A stretch of 64,000 nucleotides of DNA, from contig OY782877.1 of assembly GCA_963678445.1 (NCBI GenBank), forward strand, positions 4,836,001 to 4,900,000. Reading direction: 5' to 3'. This document shows, in pieces, positions 44,787 through 53,344 of this stretch. The stretch's first letter is position 1, and each line of letters begins with the position of its first letter. The DNA comes from G963678445 sp963678445 (GTDB taxonomy: Bacteria > Hydrogenedentota > Hydrogenedentia > Hydrogenedentales > G963678445). A program made the translations under genes and the position numbers. The notes under the pieces are model-generated. The model saw nothing but the letters and a program-made list of their open reading frames with translations, was not told the DNA's origin and made no database searches.

Positions 44787-44815
44787 AGTATAATCACGAA
44801 ACATGCGTTTCGCAA
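44787..44815 (-). promoter_or_regulatory. Ferredoxin promoter with operator palindrome between -35 and -10
   Basis: On the minus strand TTGCGA (44810-44815), 17-base spacer, TATACT (44787-44792). The spacer contains a perfect inverted repeat CGAAAC-ATGC-GTTTCG (44797-44812), placed where a repressor would block polymerase. The regulator is not known. This gives the downstream genes (ferredoxin, two MinD ATPases, NifX) their own control. Confidence 0.6.
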
Positions 44816-44927
44816 CACCGCCACCATCCAGAGGATCTTATCATACTTCAAGGCACATCCAACAGTCATCTATACTCTTCCATGCGTACACGGGATAGCC
44901 TAGCTGCGCACTCTGATTCTGGTAAAT

Positions 44928-45245
44928 TTATCGCTGGACCAACATTTCCAATTTTTCTTCCAAACGCTGCACCAGTCGCGTCAAACCGCTGACCTGGCTT
45001 TTCAGCTCGGCCACATCTGGAACGGGCTGCGCCGCTGTGTCAGCCGGGACGGCTCCCCAGCCGGCACGACGTCCCATACCCATACCGCGACCAAAGCCAC
45101 GGCCGAAACCACGGCCCATACCGCGACCAAAGCCAGCTCCCCCCGACGTCTGCCAACCGGGTTGCTGCGCACCATTACAAAATCCCAAACCACGCCCCGT
45201 CCTGGGGCCCATACCTTCTGGTCCTGTTCTATCTCCATTTGGCAT
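44928..45245 (-). CDS. DUF5320 Gly/Arg-rich protein of the ORP-like cluster
   Basis: A 105-residue protein starting MPNGDRTGPEGMGPRTGRGLGFCNG, the hallmark of DUF5320. A Gly-Arg-rich stretch (FGRGMGRGFGRGFGRG) is followed by a C-terminal coiled coil (AELKSQVSGLTRLVQRLEEKL). DUF5320 proteins occur beside NifX and MinD genes in anaerobes. Function unknown; the coiled coil suggests a scaffold. AGGAG lies seven bases before the ATG. Confidence 0.85.
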   Translation of the reverse strand: MPNGDRTGPEGMGPRTGRGLGFCNGAQQPGWQTSGGAGFGRGMGRGFGRGFGRGMGMGRRAGWGAVPADTAAQPVPDVAELKSQVSGLTRLVQRLEEKLEMLVQR

Positions 45246-45305
45246 AACTATACTCCTTACGGCCTGTTTGGCCTGTTTAAACTTTTACTTCTTTCTACTC
45301 AAGGC

Positions 45306-45668
45306 TTAGATCCAGTGTCCCTCGACATTGGCCGATTGTGCACAAGCGTACTTGCCTGCTTTAAACGCTTCCAATGCCTCAGCCACCGTGCCCGACGCGC
45401 CAATGTAGGGTTTTACATTGCCCGCCTCCAAGGTCACAAAGGCTTTGGGGCCTACGTTCCCCGTCACCACCGCCTCTACGCCCAACGAGACCACCTGTTG
45501 TGCCGCCTGGATACCAGCTCCCTGCATCGCATTCAGGTTCTGCTCATTATTGTGATAGGTCACCGCACCCGTATCCGTGTCACAAACCACAAAATACTTG
45601 GCGCGACCAAAACGGGGATCGACTGCACCCTCCAATGCGGCACCCTGTGCCGTAATTGCTACTCGCAT
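45306..45668 (-). CDS. NifX/ORP-type protein
   Basis: A 120-residue NifX-fold protein: MRVAITAQGAALEGAVDPRFGRAKYFVVCD, HNNEQNLNAMQGAGIQAAQQV, AVVTGNVGPKAFVTLEAGNVKPYIG, and a C-terminal helix. The core length and GxVDPRFGRA pattern match the ORP (DVU2108) type. GAGAGGAAC precedes the ATG at 45668. It lies 60 bases upstream of the DUF5320 gene in the same operon. Confidence 0.88.
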   Translation of the reverse strand: MRVAITAQGAALEGAVDPRFGRAKYFVVCDTDTGAVTYHNNEQNLNAMQGAGIQAAQQVVSLGVEAVVTGNVGPKAFVTLEAGNVKPYIGASGTVAEALEAFKAGKYACAQSANVEGHWI

Positions 45669-45735
45669 GTTCCTCTCCTCCATTATGTTTAGCGTTAAAG
45701 CCTGCTTAGACTCGTTACTTCAAACTGTTTACACA

Positions 45736-46203
45736 CTATCCAACGGCTCCGCCGCCGCCCATCCCACTGCCAAAACCTTGCCCACCACGCCGACGTCCAC
45801 CACCACCACCACGACGCCACCCACCTCCCATTCCACCACCGCTACCACAGCGTCCACCCCCACCACGACAGCAACCCGGCATGATGAATTCGGGGTTATC
45901 CAGCCGGTTTTCCCGGTATGCCTGCAGCACTTCCTCTATTGCACCACAATGGCGCGCCAAGACCCTTACACCGGCGGCTTGCAGCATCATCTCCATAGGA
46001 CGCGAAATCGCGCCACAAATTAGCGTGTCAACCTGCAGTACCGTTACACGTTGCACACGCGCCATCCCTGAGACATCGCCTAAGGAAAGCACCTGCGCTG
46101 ATGCGGGCGCCTCCTTTTCTTCCAAAACCATCAGCTGCTCTGCCACATCGAAAAGGGGCGATATATAGGCCATATGTACCGGTAATGCAATCTTCATACT
46201 CAT
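45736..46203 (-). CDS. NifX-fold protein with Gly-rich, Cys-containing tail
   Basis: A 155-residue protein. Residues 1-105 are a NifX-type domain (MSMKIALPVHMAYISPLFDVAEQL, VDTLICGAISRPMEMMLQAAGV). The last about 45 residues are nearly all Gly and Arg with a Cys-Cys pair and one more Cys (CCRGGGGRCGSGGG). The tail resembles the metal-handling or low-complexity tails of DUF5320 proteins. The ribosome-binding site AGGAG is somewhat far (11 bases). First structural gene after the sigma-54 activator gene. Confidence 0.82.
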   Translation of the reverse strand: MSMKIALPVHMAYISPLFDVAEQLMVLEEKEAPASAQVLSLGDVSGMARVQRVTVLQVDTLICGAISRPMEMMLQAAGVRVLARHCGAIEEVLQAYRENRLDNPEFIMPGCCRGGGGRCGSGGGMGGGWRRGGGGGRRRGGQGFGSGMGGGGAVG

Positions 46204-46294
46204 AAGGGAGCAACTCCTATACCAAAAATCCAGATTATTGGTATATTTTTTCTATCTTCTTTTACAAAAAAGAGTTATCTCTTCTAGTAATCAC

Positions 46295-46369
46295 TGCAAT
46301 TCGATTGAGGAAAGAGAAAAGGAGGATAAAAACTGCAATTTGCACGACAAAACATCTTTACGAATTGCA
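46295..46369 (-). promoter_or_regulatory. Three AATTGCA boxes, possible activator sites
   Basis: Three related sites lie in the 200-base gap before the NifX-like gene: TGCAATTCG (46295-46303), TGCAATTTGCA (46334-46344, itself nearly palindromic) and CGAATTGCA (46361-46369). They may be binding sites of the sigma-54 activator encoded just upstream. A direct repeat AGGAGGATAAAAACT at 46320-46334 and 46390-46404 lies among them. Confidence 0.45.
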
Positions 46370-46403
46370 AAATGCATTTTTTTAAGGACAGGAGGATAAA
46401 AAC

Positions 46404-47750
46404 TCAGCCAGACAGGTCGGTAATATTCCATTGTTTCATCTTGCGGTAGAGCGTGCTGGGATTAATGCCCAGTTCGTCCGCCACAGCCTTACGATTGCCT
46501 TGATGGCGTTGCAGTGCATCGCGAATGTGTAAGAGCTCATATTCTTGCAAGGTGCGCCCTGTTACCGCAAAAGATGGTGCTGTCTCAACTGTTTTTCCTC
46601 GTAGTGTTGGAGGCAGGTGGTTGACCTCGATCATACCGCCCCGGCAAAGCGCAAAGGCATGTTCGATGCTATTTTGTAATTCACGCACATTTCCTGGATA
46701 CTCATAGTCCATCAAAACAGCCATGGCGTGTTCCGAGACCCCGGTAATATCTTTTCCTTGCAGGCGGTTGAACTTGTCCATAAAAAACTCAATCAACAGG
46801 GGGATATCTTCGCGTCGTTCTCGTAACGCTGGCAACTGCAAGCGGATCACATTGATGCGGTAGTAAAGATCTTGTCTGAAACGCCCCTGCGCCACTAATT
46901 CCGACAGGGACTGGTGGGTCGCTGCAATTACACGCACATTTACGGGTACCGAGCTAACGCCGCCTAAAGGCTCTACGACGCGTTCTTGCAGGACGCGTAA
47001 TAAACGGGTCTGCATGGCGGGAGAAATATCGCCTATTTCATCGAGAAAAATCGTGCCGCCGTCAGCCAGGACAAAACGACCGGGTTTATCCTGGCGCGCA
47101 TCAGTAAAGGCGCCCGCTTTATAGCCAAAAAGTTCGGACTCAAGCAGTTGATCCGGCAGGGCACCGCAGTTCACCGCAATGAACGGACCGTCGTCGCGCG
47201 TGGAAAGGCCATGGATGGCGCGTGCAAACAACTCCTTCCCAGTCCCACTTTCCCCCTCCAACAACACGGTGCTCTCCGTTACCGCCACCTGTGTCATCAG
47301 TTCAAAGCAGGCTTGCATCACGGGACTACGTCCGATGATATCCGCGACGGTATATCGAGCGTATAGTTCTTTACGCAGGGTTTCCACCAAACTCAAATCG
47401 CGAAAGGTCTCCACGCCGCCAATGACTCGTCCACTTTTATCTTTGAGGATAGCGGTGGAAATGCTGATGGGGATACGTTCCCCTTGTGCATTGACGATAT
47501 AGATCGCACGATTCACGATGGGACGCTGTGTCTCCAGCGTTTCTTTGAGTACGCAGGAGCGTTCGCACACATTAGAACGAAAAACTTCGCAGCAGCGTCT
47601 ACCCAACGCCTCCTCACGCGATACCCCTGTAATCTTTTCCGCAGCATGATTGAACATACGGATGCGCCAGGACTCGTCGACAGCAAAAACGCCATCCGTA
47701 ATCGAATCCAGGATCACCCCTTGCAATTGTTCAATCGTCGCGTTCTTCAT
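46404..47750 (-). CDS. PAS-containing sigma-54-dependent transcriptional activator
   Basis: A 448-residue NtrC-class activator. PAS sensor at about 5-125 with a Cys-rich segment (CCEVFRSNVCERSCVL) that may sense redox or bind Fe. AAA+ core about 140-370: Walker A GESGTGKELFARAIH, the sigma-54 contact loop GAFTDA (the usual sequence is GAFTGA; the D variant is common in this subgroup), Walker B GGTIFLDEIGD. Fis-type helix-turn-helix at about 405-445 (RKAVADELGINPSTLYRKM). It resembles DVU2106, which activates the two orp operons in Desulfovibrio vulgaris. GTGGAAG precedes the ATG. Confidence 0.92.
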   Translation of the reverse strand: MKNATIEQLQGVILDSITDGVFAVDESWRIRMFNHAAEKITGVSREEALGRRCCEVFRSNVCERSCVLKETLETQRPIVNRAIYIVNAQGERIPISISTAILKDKSGRVIGGVETFRDLSLVETLRKELYARYTVADIIGRSPVMQACFELMTQVAVTESTVLLEGESGTGKELFARAIHGLSTRDDGPFIAVNCGALPDQLLESELFGYKAGAFTDARQDKPGRFVLADGGTIFLDEIGDISPAMQTRLLRVLQERVVEPLGGVSSVPVNVRVIAATHQSLSELVAQGRFRQDLYYRINVIRLQLPALRERREDIPLLIEFFMDKFNRLQGKDITGVSEHAMAVLMDYEYPGNVRELQNSIEHAFALCRGGMIEVNHLPPTLRGKTVETAPSFAVTGRTLQEYELLHIRDALQRHQGNRKAVADELGINPSTLYRKMKQWNITDLSG

Positions 47751-47812
47751 ACTTCCACAGGATAATCCCTACCCTATCTCCTCTGCCTTACAGGCGTGTC
47801 ACGAAGCCTGAC

Positions 47813-47853
47813 AAAAAAAGTAAGGAAGACCGCTCTTGCATGGTCCCCCTTAC
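47813..47853 (-). terminator. Rho-independent terminator of cheV
   Basis: On the minus strand GTAAGGGGGACC (47842-47853) pairs with GGTCTTCCTTAC (47820-47831), 12 bp with two G-U pairs, then TTTTTTT. Confidence 0.85.
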
Positions 47854-47895
47854 AACACAGTCTATACCGTATGTGCCCAAAAAATACCGACCGGG

Positions 47896-48831
47896 TTATT
47901 GCGCTACCTCCGCTTTGCGCGCACGACGTAAACAGGTGTCGATCGCTGCCACCAGATCCTCTTGACGGAATTTAGTGACCTGTGCGTCCGCCCCCACCGA
48001 TTTCCCTTTGTTCACGGTCTCTGAACGGATGAGGGAAGAAAACAGAATCACAGGCATATGCTTTAACGCCGGTTCCTTTTTAATCCGTGCGGTCAGATGC
48101 AAGCCATCCATCCGCGGCATTTCAATATCCGAAAGCACAAGATCAAAATTGACGCCTGCTGTTTTATTATACTCCTGGATCGTCTCCCATGCATGCTGTC
48201 CGTCATTACATAGTGTTATATCAATAAAGCCGATCCGATTTAAAATCGCCTCCAGCGATTGGCGGATCGTGGGCGAATCATCTACTACCAGCAAACGAAC
48301 ATCCCGATACTCAGGCACATCAGGCACTTCTTCCGGTGGCTCGATATCCGTTCCCCCACTGCCCAGCAATTCACCAACAATCCGTTCAAAATCCAGCACC
48401 AGGATTACCCGTTCACCAATACGCGCCACGGATGTAATCGGCGTGCCATAGCGGACCAGGTATTCCGAGGGGGGCTCAATCTGCTCCCAACGCAAACGGT
48501 GGATCATCTCTACCCCATCCACCAGAACGCCACAACGCAACTCATTGAATTCAATAATGATGATCAGTTGCTTCTGTTGCTCTTCCTCGGGTTCGGGCAT
48601 CTGCAAATAACGCCGTAAATTAATCAACGTCAACACTTCATCGCGCAACCGGAAGCTACCATCCAGCGCGGGTGGAGTGCCGGGAATCTCGATCGGCTCT
48701 ACTGCCGAAACCAATTCACGCACTTTGGCCACATTGATGCCGAACATCGTATCAGCAACGCGAAAGAGCAACAACTCCATCTCGTTGGTGCCCGCTTCCA
48801 ATAAAATCCCTTTAGCCGCTGTATCACTCAT
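47896..48831 (-). CDS. cheV: Chemotaxis coupling protein CheV (CheW plus receiver)
   Basis: A 311-residue CheV. Residues about 15-165 are a CheW-like domain (LLLFRVADTMFGINVAKVREL, EVLTLINLRRYL), and residues about 180-300 are a receiver domain (LLVVDDSPTIRQSLEAIL, phosphoacceptor in DLVLSDIEMPRMDG, FSSL, and Lys in VTKF). It couples chemoreceptors to CheA and adapts by phosphorylation. ATG at 48831 is chosen (GGGGGA seven bases upstream). It lies next to, but is separately terminated from, the ORP-like block. Confidence 0.93.
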   Translation of the reverse strand: MSDTAAKGILLEAGTNEMELLLFRVADTMFGINVAKVRELVSAVEPIEIPGTPPALDGSFRLRDEVLTLINLRRYLQMPEPEEEQQKQLIIIIEFNELRCGVLVDGVEMIHRLRWEQIEPPSEYLVRYGTPITSVARIGERVILVLDFERIVGELLGSGGTDIEPPEEVPDVPEYRDVRLLVVDDSPTIRQSLEAILNRIGFIDITLCNDGQHAWETIQEYNKTAGVNFDLVLSDIEMPRMDGLHLTARIKKEPALKHMPVILFSSLIRSETVNKGKSVGADAQVTKFRQEDLVAAIDTCLRRARKAEVAQ

Positions 48832-49107
48832 CGCCGTATCCCCCACGGTCAACTCCTTCCTGGATTTTACGCTGCAACAATTTCATATTTCATATCTTTA
48901 AGTCGCAATTGCCGCTATTCCCAATCCGCATATCGCGTAAAACACGTATAATATATACATGATAAGTCTACAATCGAATTCTTTCAAGCTTTTTGTTGCC
49001 ATTGAGAGGGCTTTCAGGGAAAAAAGTACCCAAATGACTCGAAGAGAGCTAAAAAAACTGGCGCAATCGGAAAAAAGTAGGTATTATGCCAATAGAGGAG
49101 CAAGGAT
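48832..49107. other. Divergent intergenic region between cheV and yfiR
   Basis: A TATAAT lies at about 48948-48953 with a poor -35 and may drive the plus-strand genes. The frame 48959-49171 is not called, as its start would lie almost on the presumed transcription start. Nothing else recognised. Confidence 0.4.
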
Positions 49108-49200
49108 TTGCGTGAGGTGTTCATGCGCCCGGTGTATTTGGCAGAGGACGGGTATTACAGCCAAACAGTAGGGCGTAATCGCGATATGGGTGCAAAATAA
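49108..49200 (+). CDS. Possible 30-residue leader peptide before yfiR
   Basis: TTG at 49108 lies seven bases after GAGGAG and opens a frame (ends YSQTVGRNRDMGAK) that stops at TAA 49198-49200, exactly before the yfiR ATG and in the same frame. The yfiR ATG itself has no Shine-Dalgarno sequence, so translation of the small frame could couple to it. It could also be chance, or a degenerate gene end. Confidence 0.35.
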   Translation: MREVFMRPVYLAEDGYYSQTVGRNRDMGAK

Positions 49201-49800
49201 ATGCCAGAAGCAGAACAAAAGCAAAGGCGGTATCACGTCTCAGGAAATGGTATTCCCCGTCTAATTCCTGCTGTCCCCCTTTTTTTATTTTTACTATTCC
49301 TGGCCATACACTCAACCTCAGCAGTAGAAAAAAAGCGCACTTTCACTGAGTATGAAGTTAAGGCTTCTTTCCTGTATAAGTTTACAAAGTTCATTACTTG
49401 GCCCGATGAAAAAACGCAGGAAAATGTGAAAACCTTGCGTATTGGCATCTTGGGAGAAGACCCTTTTGAGGATACTATCGATCGACTTCTTGCGGGAAAG
49501 CAGGTGCAGAATAAACCGATAGAGATTATACGCGCAGACAAAGTGGATGATTTGGCCCAATGCCATATAGTATTTATCTCGGCTTCCGAAGAGGAAAAAC
49601 TGGAAAGTATCTTAGCGACCTTGGAAACTCAACATATTCTGACTGTGAGTGACTCGCAAAATTTCTCTAAAAAAGGTGTAATGATTAATCTGGTAACAAT
49701 AAAAAACAAGATACACCTTGAGATTAACCCTAGCCATGCCAAGGAAGCGCATTTGAAAATCAGCTCACAATTGCTCAGTCTGGCCACTATTATCGAATAA
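49201..49800 (+). CDS. YfiR family periplasmic protein
   Basis: A 199-residue protein of the YfiR (DUF4154) family. N-terminal signal or anchor (IPAVPLFLFLLFLAIHSTSAV, about 20-41), then YEVKASFLYKFTKFITWP, LRIGILGEDPFEDTID, CHIVFISASEEEKL and LTVSDSQNFSKKGVMINLV, the standard family blocks. In Pseudomonas YfiR is a periplasmic repressor of the diguanylate cyclase YfiN. Here the next gene, 18 bases downstream, is a hybrid histidine kinase with a YfiN-like sensor, so YfiR probably controls that kinase (inference). No own ribosome-binding site is visible. Confidence 0.85.
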   Translation: MPEAEQKQRRYHVSGNGIPRLIPAVPLFLFLLFLAIHSTSAVEKKRTFTEYEVKASFLYKFTKFITWPDEKTQENVKTLRIGILGEDPFEDTIDRLLAGKQVQNKPIEIIRADKVDDLAQCHIVFISASEEEKLESILATLETQHILTVSDSQNFSKKGVMINLVTIKNKIHLEINPSHAKEAHLKISSQLLSLATIIE

Positions 49801-49817
49801 ATTTCTTGTAGAGGAGA

Positions 49818-52652
49818 ATGGTAGTATTCATGTTTTTTTTTCATAAAATCTCCATCGGACAAAAACTTACCCTAATCGTCATGGGGCCAACCACTACTGC
49901 CTTGCTTCTCTTTGCCATTCCTATGCTCAGCTATGACTTGCGTAGTTATAAACAGAATATGGCGGACGATCTGGTTGGCGATGCCAAGATGATCGCCTAT
50001 AACTGCGTCGCCGCACTTACCTTTGATGATCCCGCTGCCGCTGAGGAAATCCTCGCTTCGTTCACCATTGACAGAAACGTAACCCACGCGTGCGTGTACA
50101 AGGCCAATAAAGAAATTTTCGCGACCTATTCCGCGCCTGGGGCACAGCATTTGGCCACTATGTCGCAACCGCGTTCGTCTGGACATTACTTTGAAAACAT
50201 GTATCTTTACGTGTTTCGCCCTATTGTTTTCGAAGGAGAAATCCTGGGCACGATCGGTATTCAATCCTCACTCGCCCCCCTGCAAACCCGCCTGCGTCAC
50301 CATCTGATTCTCGTCGTTGCTATTATCTTTATTGCATTTGGTGTGGCCTATCTCTTGCAGGCTCGCTTGCGCGGGTATATTGTTGCTCCTATTCATAAGC
50401 TTATCGGTACGGCCGAAAAGGTGTCCAATACCAAAGACTATTCGGTACGTGCGCAAAAATATGCGGACGATGAATTGGGGCTGTTGGTTAACCAATTCAA
50501 TGAAATGTTGCGCCAGATTCAAACGCGGGACAGTGCCTTGCAGGAAGCGCATGACCGACTGGAGGAACGTGTCCATGACCGCACTCAGGCCCTGCGCAAG
50601 GCTAAGGAAAATACAGAGGCGACCAATCGCAAACTAGCGCAGGCGATTGAGCGCGCCAATCGGATGACAGTGCAGGCTGAACTGGCCAACGCTGCCAAAA
50701 GTGAATTCCTGGCCAATATGAGTCACGAAATTCGAACGCCTATGAATGGTGTTATCGGCATGACCAGCCTGCTGCTCGAAACCAAGCTAACTCCTGAACA
50801 ACTCGAATTTGCCTCTACCGTACGCTCTTCCGCCGAAGCCTTGCTCACGGTCATTAACGATATCCTTGACTTCTCGAAAATCGAAGCGGGGAAACTGGAA
50901 ATCGAACATATCGACTTTGATTTGCGCACCACCGCCGATCATATTATGGACGTGCTCGCTATGCGTGCCGATAAGAAGGGCCTGGAGCTCATCTGCCATG
51001 TGCAACCCGAGGTTCCCTCTCTTTTACGCGGCGATCCCGGTCGTCTGCGCCAAATTTTGCTCAACCTCGCTGGCAACGCGATTAAGTTTACGGAGACGGG
51101 TGAGGTCCTCATTGAGATTTCCCTCAAAGAGGAATTCGCCACTAGCGCTATCATCTGTTTTTCTGTCATTGATACGGGTATCGGTATCCCTGAGGATCGT
51201 ATCGACACTCTTTTTGACCCCTTCTCCCAGGTAGACAGTTCTACGACTCGGAAATATGGCGGAACCGGCTTGGGGCTTGCCATTTCAAAACAGTTGGTAG
51301 AATTGATGGGGGGCGATGTTGAAGGAAAAAGTGCGGTTGGAAAGGGTTCTACATTCACCTTTACGCTGCCCTTAGAAAAACAGCCGCTAGATGCTCCCGC
51401 AACGTACACTATCCCCGGCTCTATCCAGGGAAAACGTATCCTCATCGTCGATGACAACCAAACCAACCGCCGTATACTACGTGAGATCTTACAGTCCTGG
51501 CAGTGCGAGGTTGAGGAAGCGGTAGATGGTAAAGAGGGGCTAGAAAAGCTTCATGAGGCCGTCGCACAGCGAAATCCATATGAAATTGCGATTGTGGACA
51601 TGTTTATGCCTCAGATGGATGGCCAAACCATGGGACAGATCGTTAAAAGTGAAAGTTCCCTGACTCAGACCAAACTGGTGATGTTGACTTCTGCCAGTAA
51701 ACGCGGCGATGCCGCCCAGTTGAAAGAAATTGGATTCTCTGCATACCTGAGCAAACCGGTCCGCCATTCGCACCTCTATGATTGCCTTAGCGAACTTGCC
51801 GGCGAAACCATTATGCACGCTTCAGAGCAGCCCCAGCTTATCACCCGCCATACGCTCGCCGAAGCGAAACGGCGTCGCACACGCCTGCTCTTAGTTGAGG
51901 ATAATGAAATTAACCAACGTCTGGCCTCAATCATGTTACAAAAGCATGGCTTCAATGCGGATGTGGCCAACAATGGAAAAGAGGCGATCGAGGCACACGA
52001 AGAGAATCCCTACGATCTTATCTTAATGGACGTACAGATGCCTGAAATGGATGGCTTCGAAGCCACTGAAAATATTCGGGAATGGGAAAACACGGTCCAA
52101 AAACACACTCCCATCATTGCGATGACTGCTCATGCGATGAAAGGAGATGAGAAAATGTGCCTGGAAGCGGGCATGGACGCCTATATTACGAAACCTATCC
52201 AGCCACAGGCATTGATTGAGACTATCGAAAACCTTCTTCAACGCTACCAAGATGCTAATAGCGCTAATGAGGAAGAAGGGGAGGAGGAGGATAGCGACGA
52301 AACGCAGAAAGCCGAAGTTTTCAACCGTTCTTCCTTGCTGCAACGGGTTGAAAACGACGAGGAGTTGTGCGATGAACTTATCTCCTTATTCCTGGAGGAT
52401 ATCCCTAAACGCCTTGAGGGTATTGAAGAAGCCTTAAAGGAAGAAGACTATAATCAGATTGCGCGGATGGCCCATTCCATCAAAGGGTCTTCCGCCAACA
52501 TAGAGGCACAACAGCTCCGGGATAGTGCGCTACAGCTCGAGGTCTGCGCCAAAAGTGACACGCATGAAAATATCCAGGGGTATTACGAGATGGTGGCGCA
52601 ATGCTTCCAAAAGTTCCGCGAGTTGACCCAACCCGCGGAAAGTACCTCATGA
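49818..52652 (+). CDS. Hybrid histidine kinase with YfiN-like sensor, two receivers and Hpt
   Basis: A 944-residue membrane kinase. Membrane helix (about 12-42), CHASE8/YfiN-like periplasmic sensor (about 45-155), second helix (about 158-185), HAMP (about 185-240), coiled coil, HisKA with FLANMSHEIRTPMNGVIGM (His about 302), HATPase (NAIKFTETGEVLIE, DTGIGIP, GTGLGLAIS), receiver 1 (ILIVDDNQTNRR, IVDMFMPQMDG), receiver 2 (LLLVEDNEINQR, LILMDVQMPEMDG), acidic linker and Hpt (ARMAHSIKGSSANIEA). It is BarA-like: a full phosphorelay on one chain. The start is uncertain: ATG 49818 lies only one base past GAGGAG, ATG 49830 thirteen past it. It has no output domain, so a separate regulator is needed. 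Confidence 0.93.
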   Translation: MVVFMFFFHKISIGQKLTLIVMGPTTTALLLFAIPMLSYDLRSYKQNMADDLVGDAKMIAYNCVAALTFDDPAAAEEILASFTIDRNVTHACVYKANKEIFATYSAPGAQHLATMSQPRSSGHYFENMYLYVFRPIVFEGEILGTIGIQSSLAPLQTRLRHHLILVVAIIFIAFGVAYLLQARLRGYIVAPIHKLIGTAEKVSNTKDYSVRAQKYADDELGLLVNQFNEMLRQIQTRDSALQEAHDRLEERVHDRTQALRKAKENTEATNRKLAQAIERANRMTVQAELANAAKSEFLANMSHEIRTPMNGVIGMTSLLLETKLTPEQLEFASTVRSSAEALLTVINDILDFSKIEAGKLEIEHIDFDLRTTADHIMDVLAMRADKKGLELICHVQPEVPSLLRGDPGRLRQILLNLAGNAIKFTETGEVLIEISLKEEFATSAIICFSVIDTGIGIPEDRIDTLFDPFSQVDSSTTRKYGGTGLGLAISKQLVELMGGDVEGKSAVGKGSTFTFTLPLEKQPLDAPATYTIPGSIQGKRILIVDDNQTNRRILREILQSWQCEVEEAVDGKEGLEKLHEAVAQRNPYEIAIVDMFMPQMDGQTMGQIVKSESSLTQTKLVMLTSASKRGDAAQLKEIGFSAYLSKPVRHSHLYDCLSELAGETIMHASEQPQLITRHTLAEAKRRRTRLLLVEDNEINQRLASIMLQKHGFNADVANNGKEAIEAHEENPYDLILMDVQMPEMDGFEATENIREWENTVQKHTPIIAMTAHAMKGDEKMCLEAGMDAYITKPIQPQALIETIENLLQRYQDANSANEEEGEEEDSDETQKAEVFNRSSLLQRVENDEELCDELISLFLEDIPKRLEGIEEALKEEDYNQIARMAHSIKGSSANIEAQQLRDSALQLEVCAKSDTHENIQGYYEMVAQCFQKFRELTQPAESTS

Positions 52653-52678
52653 CTCTCTGCAAACAGCTCGAAAAACAT

Positions 52679-52743
52679 ATCCCCTCTCGCATCAGAATTC
52701 ATCCCAAACGGCAATTCTTTCAAGAGGGGATTCGTGCTTTTTA
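52679..52743 (+). terminator. Possible terminator after the hybrid kinase gene
   Basis: ATCCCCTCT (52679-52687) pairs with AGAGGGGAT (52723-52731) across a 35-base loop, followed by TCGTGCTTTTT. The long loop lowers confidence. Confidence 0.4.
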
Positions 52744-52758
52744 GAATCGTGCAATAGG

Positions 52759-53262
52759 CTAGGGTTTAGCAATACGAACTTCGTAGAAAATATTTTGGAC
52801 TGCCGATAAAGTGCGTGAAGGCCAATCGTTGGCTTTCACAAGACCTTCATAAATGGTCCAGCGGTTTTGATTCTCCCCCTGCACAATGGATGCGTTGCGA
52901 TCACGTTGCTGACGCGTGGTCGCCTCTTTATAGGGTTTACCACGCACGATACTCACCAGGCCCGAAGATTCTTCGCAGCCAAAGCCCGACGCCATAAATT
53001 CTTTATAGAGAGCGGCCCGTGCGGCCCGGTTACGAATAGCCTGGTGAATCTCAGGGCTATCTATCACTATTCCCTGGTATTCGGAAAGCGTGAAGTCCCG
53101 CTTTTCTTCACCAACAATTTTCTCTATTTCTTGCGCTGCTTCCCGAAGTGTTTCTTCGGGCAAGGCTGTATAGTCGGGTTGCATGTGGACAAAGGGATTC
53201 TGCAGAGAATGACAACCGACGAGTACTAACGGAAAGACGCATACCAATATTAGACGACGCAT
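52759..53262 (-). CDS. Predicted lipoprotein of unknown function
   Basis: A 167-residue protein with a lipoprotein signal (RRLILVCVFPLVLVGC, lipobox LVGC). The mature part is helical with DYTALPEETLREAAQEIEKIV, IDSPEIHQAIRNRAARAALYKEF and a C-terminal beta strand (IFYEVRIAKP); it recalls the YdbL/DUF1318-type family, but the match is weak. ATG at 53262 lies seven bases after AAGGAA. It is convergent with the hybrid kinase gene. Confidence 0.65.
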   Translation of the reverse strand: MRRLILVCVFPLVLVGCHSLQNPFVHMQPDYTALPEETLREAAQEIEKIVGEEKRDFTLSEYQGIVIDSPEIHQAIRNRAARAALYKEFMASGFGCEESSGLVSIVRGKPYKEATTRQQRDRNASIVQGENQNRWTIYEGLVKANDWPSRTLSAVQNIFYEVRIAKP

Positions 53263-53344
53263 ATACACATTCCTTCTGTATGGAGAAAAACTTTTGAAGC
53301 CACTACTACGTTAAGCGCTTCTTAAAAATCCTCTACTTCCGTAT

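Noticed and set aside
46209..46225. A sigma-54-like -24/-12 match, TTGG-N10-GC type, before the NifX gene
   Set aside because: Transcription would begin at the start codon itself and leave no leader; the match overlaps the ribosome-binding site, so chance is likely.
48959..49171. A 70-codon frame before yfiR
   Set aside because: Its ATG follows a TATAAT by only six bases and it has no ribosome-binding site.
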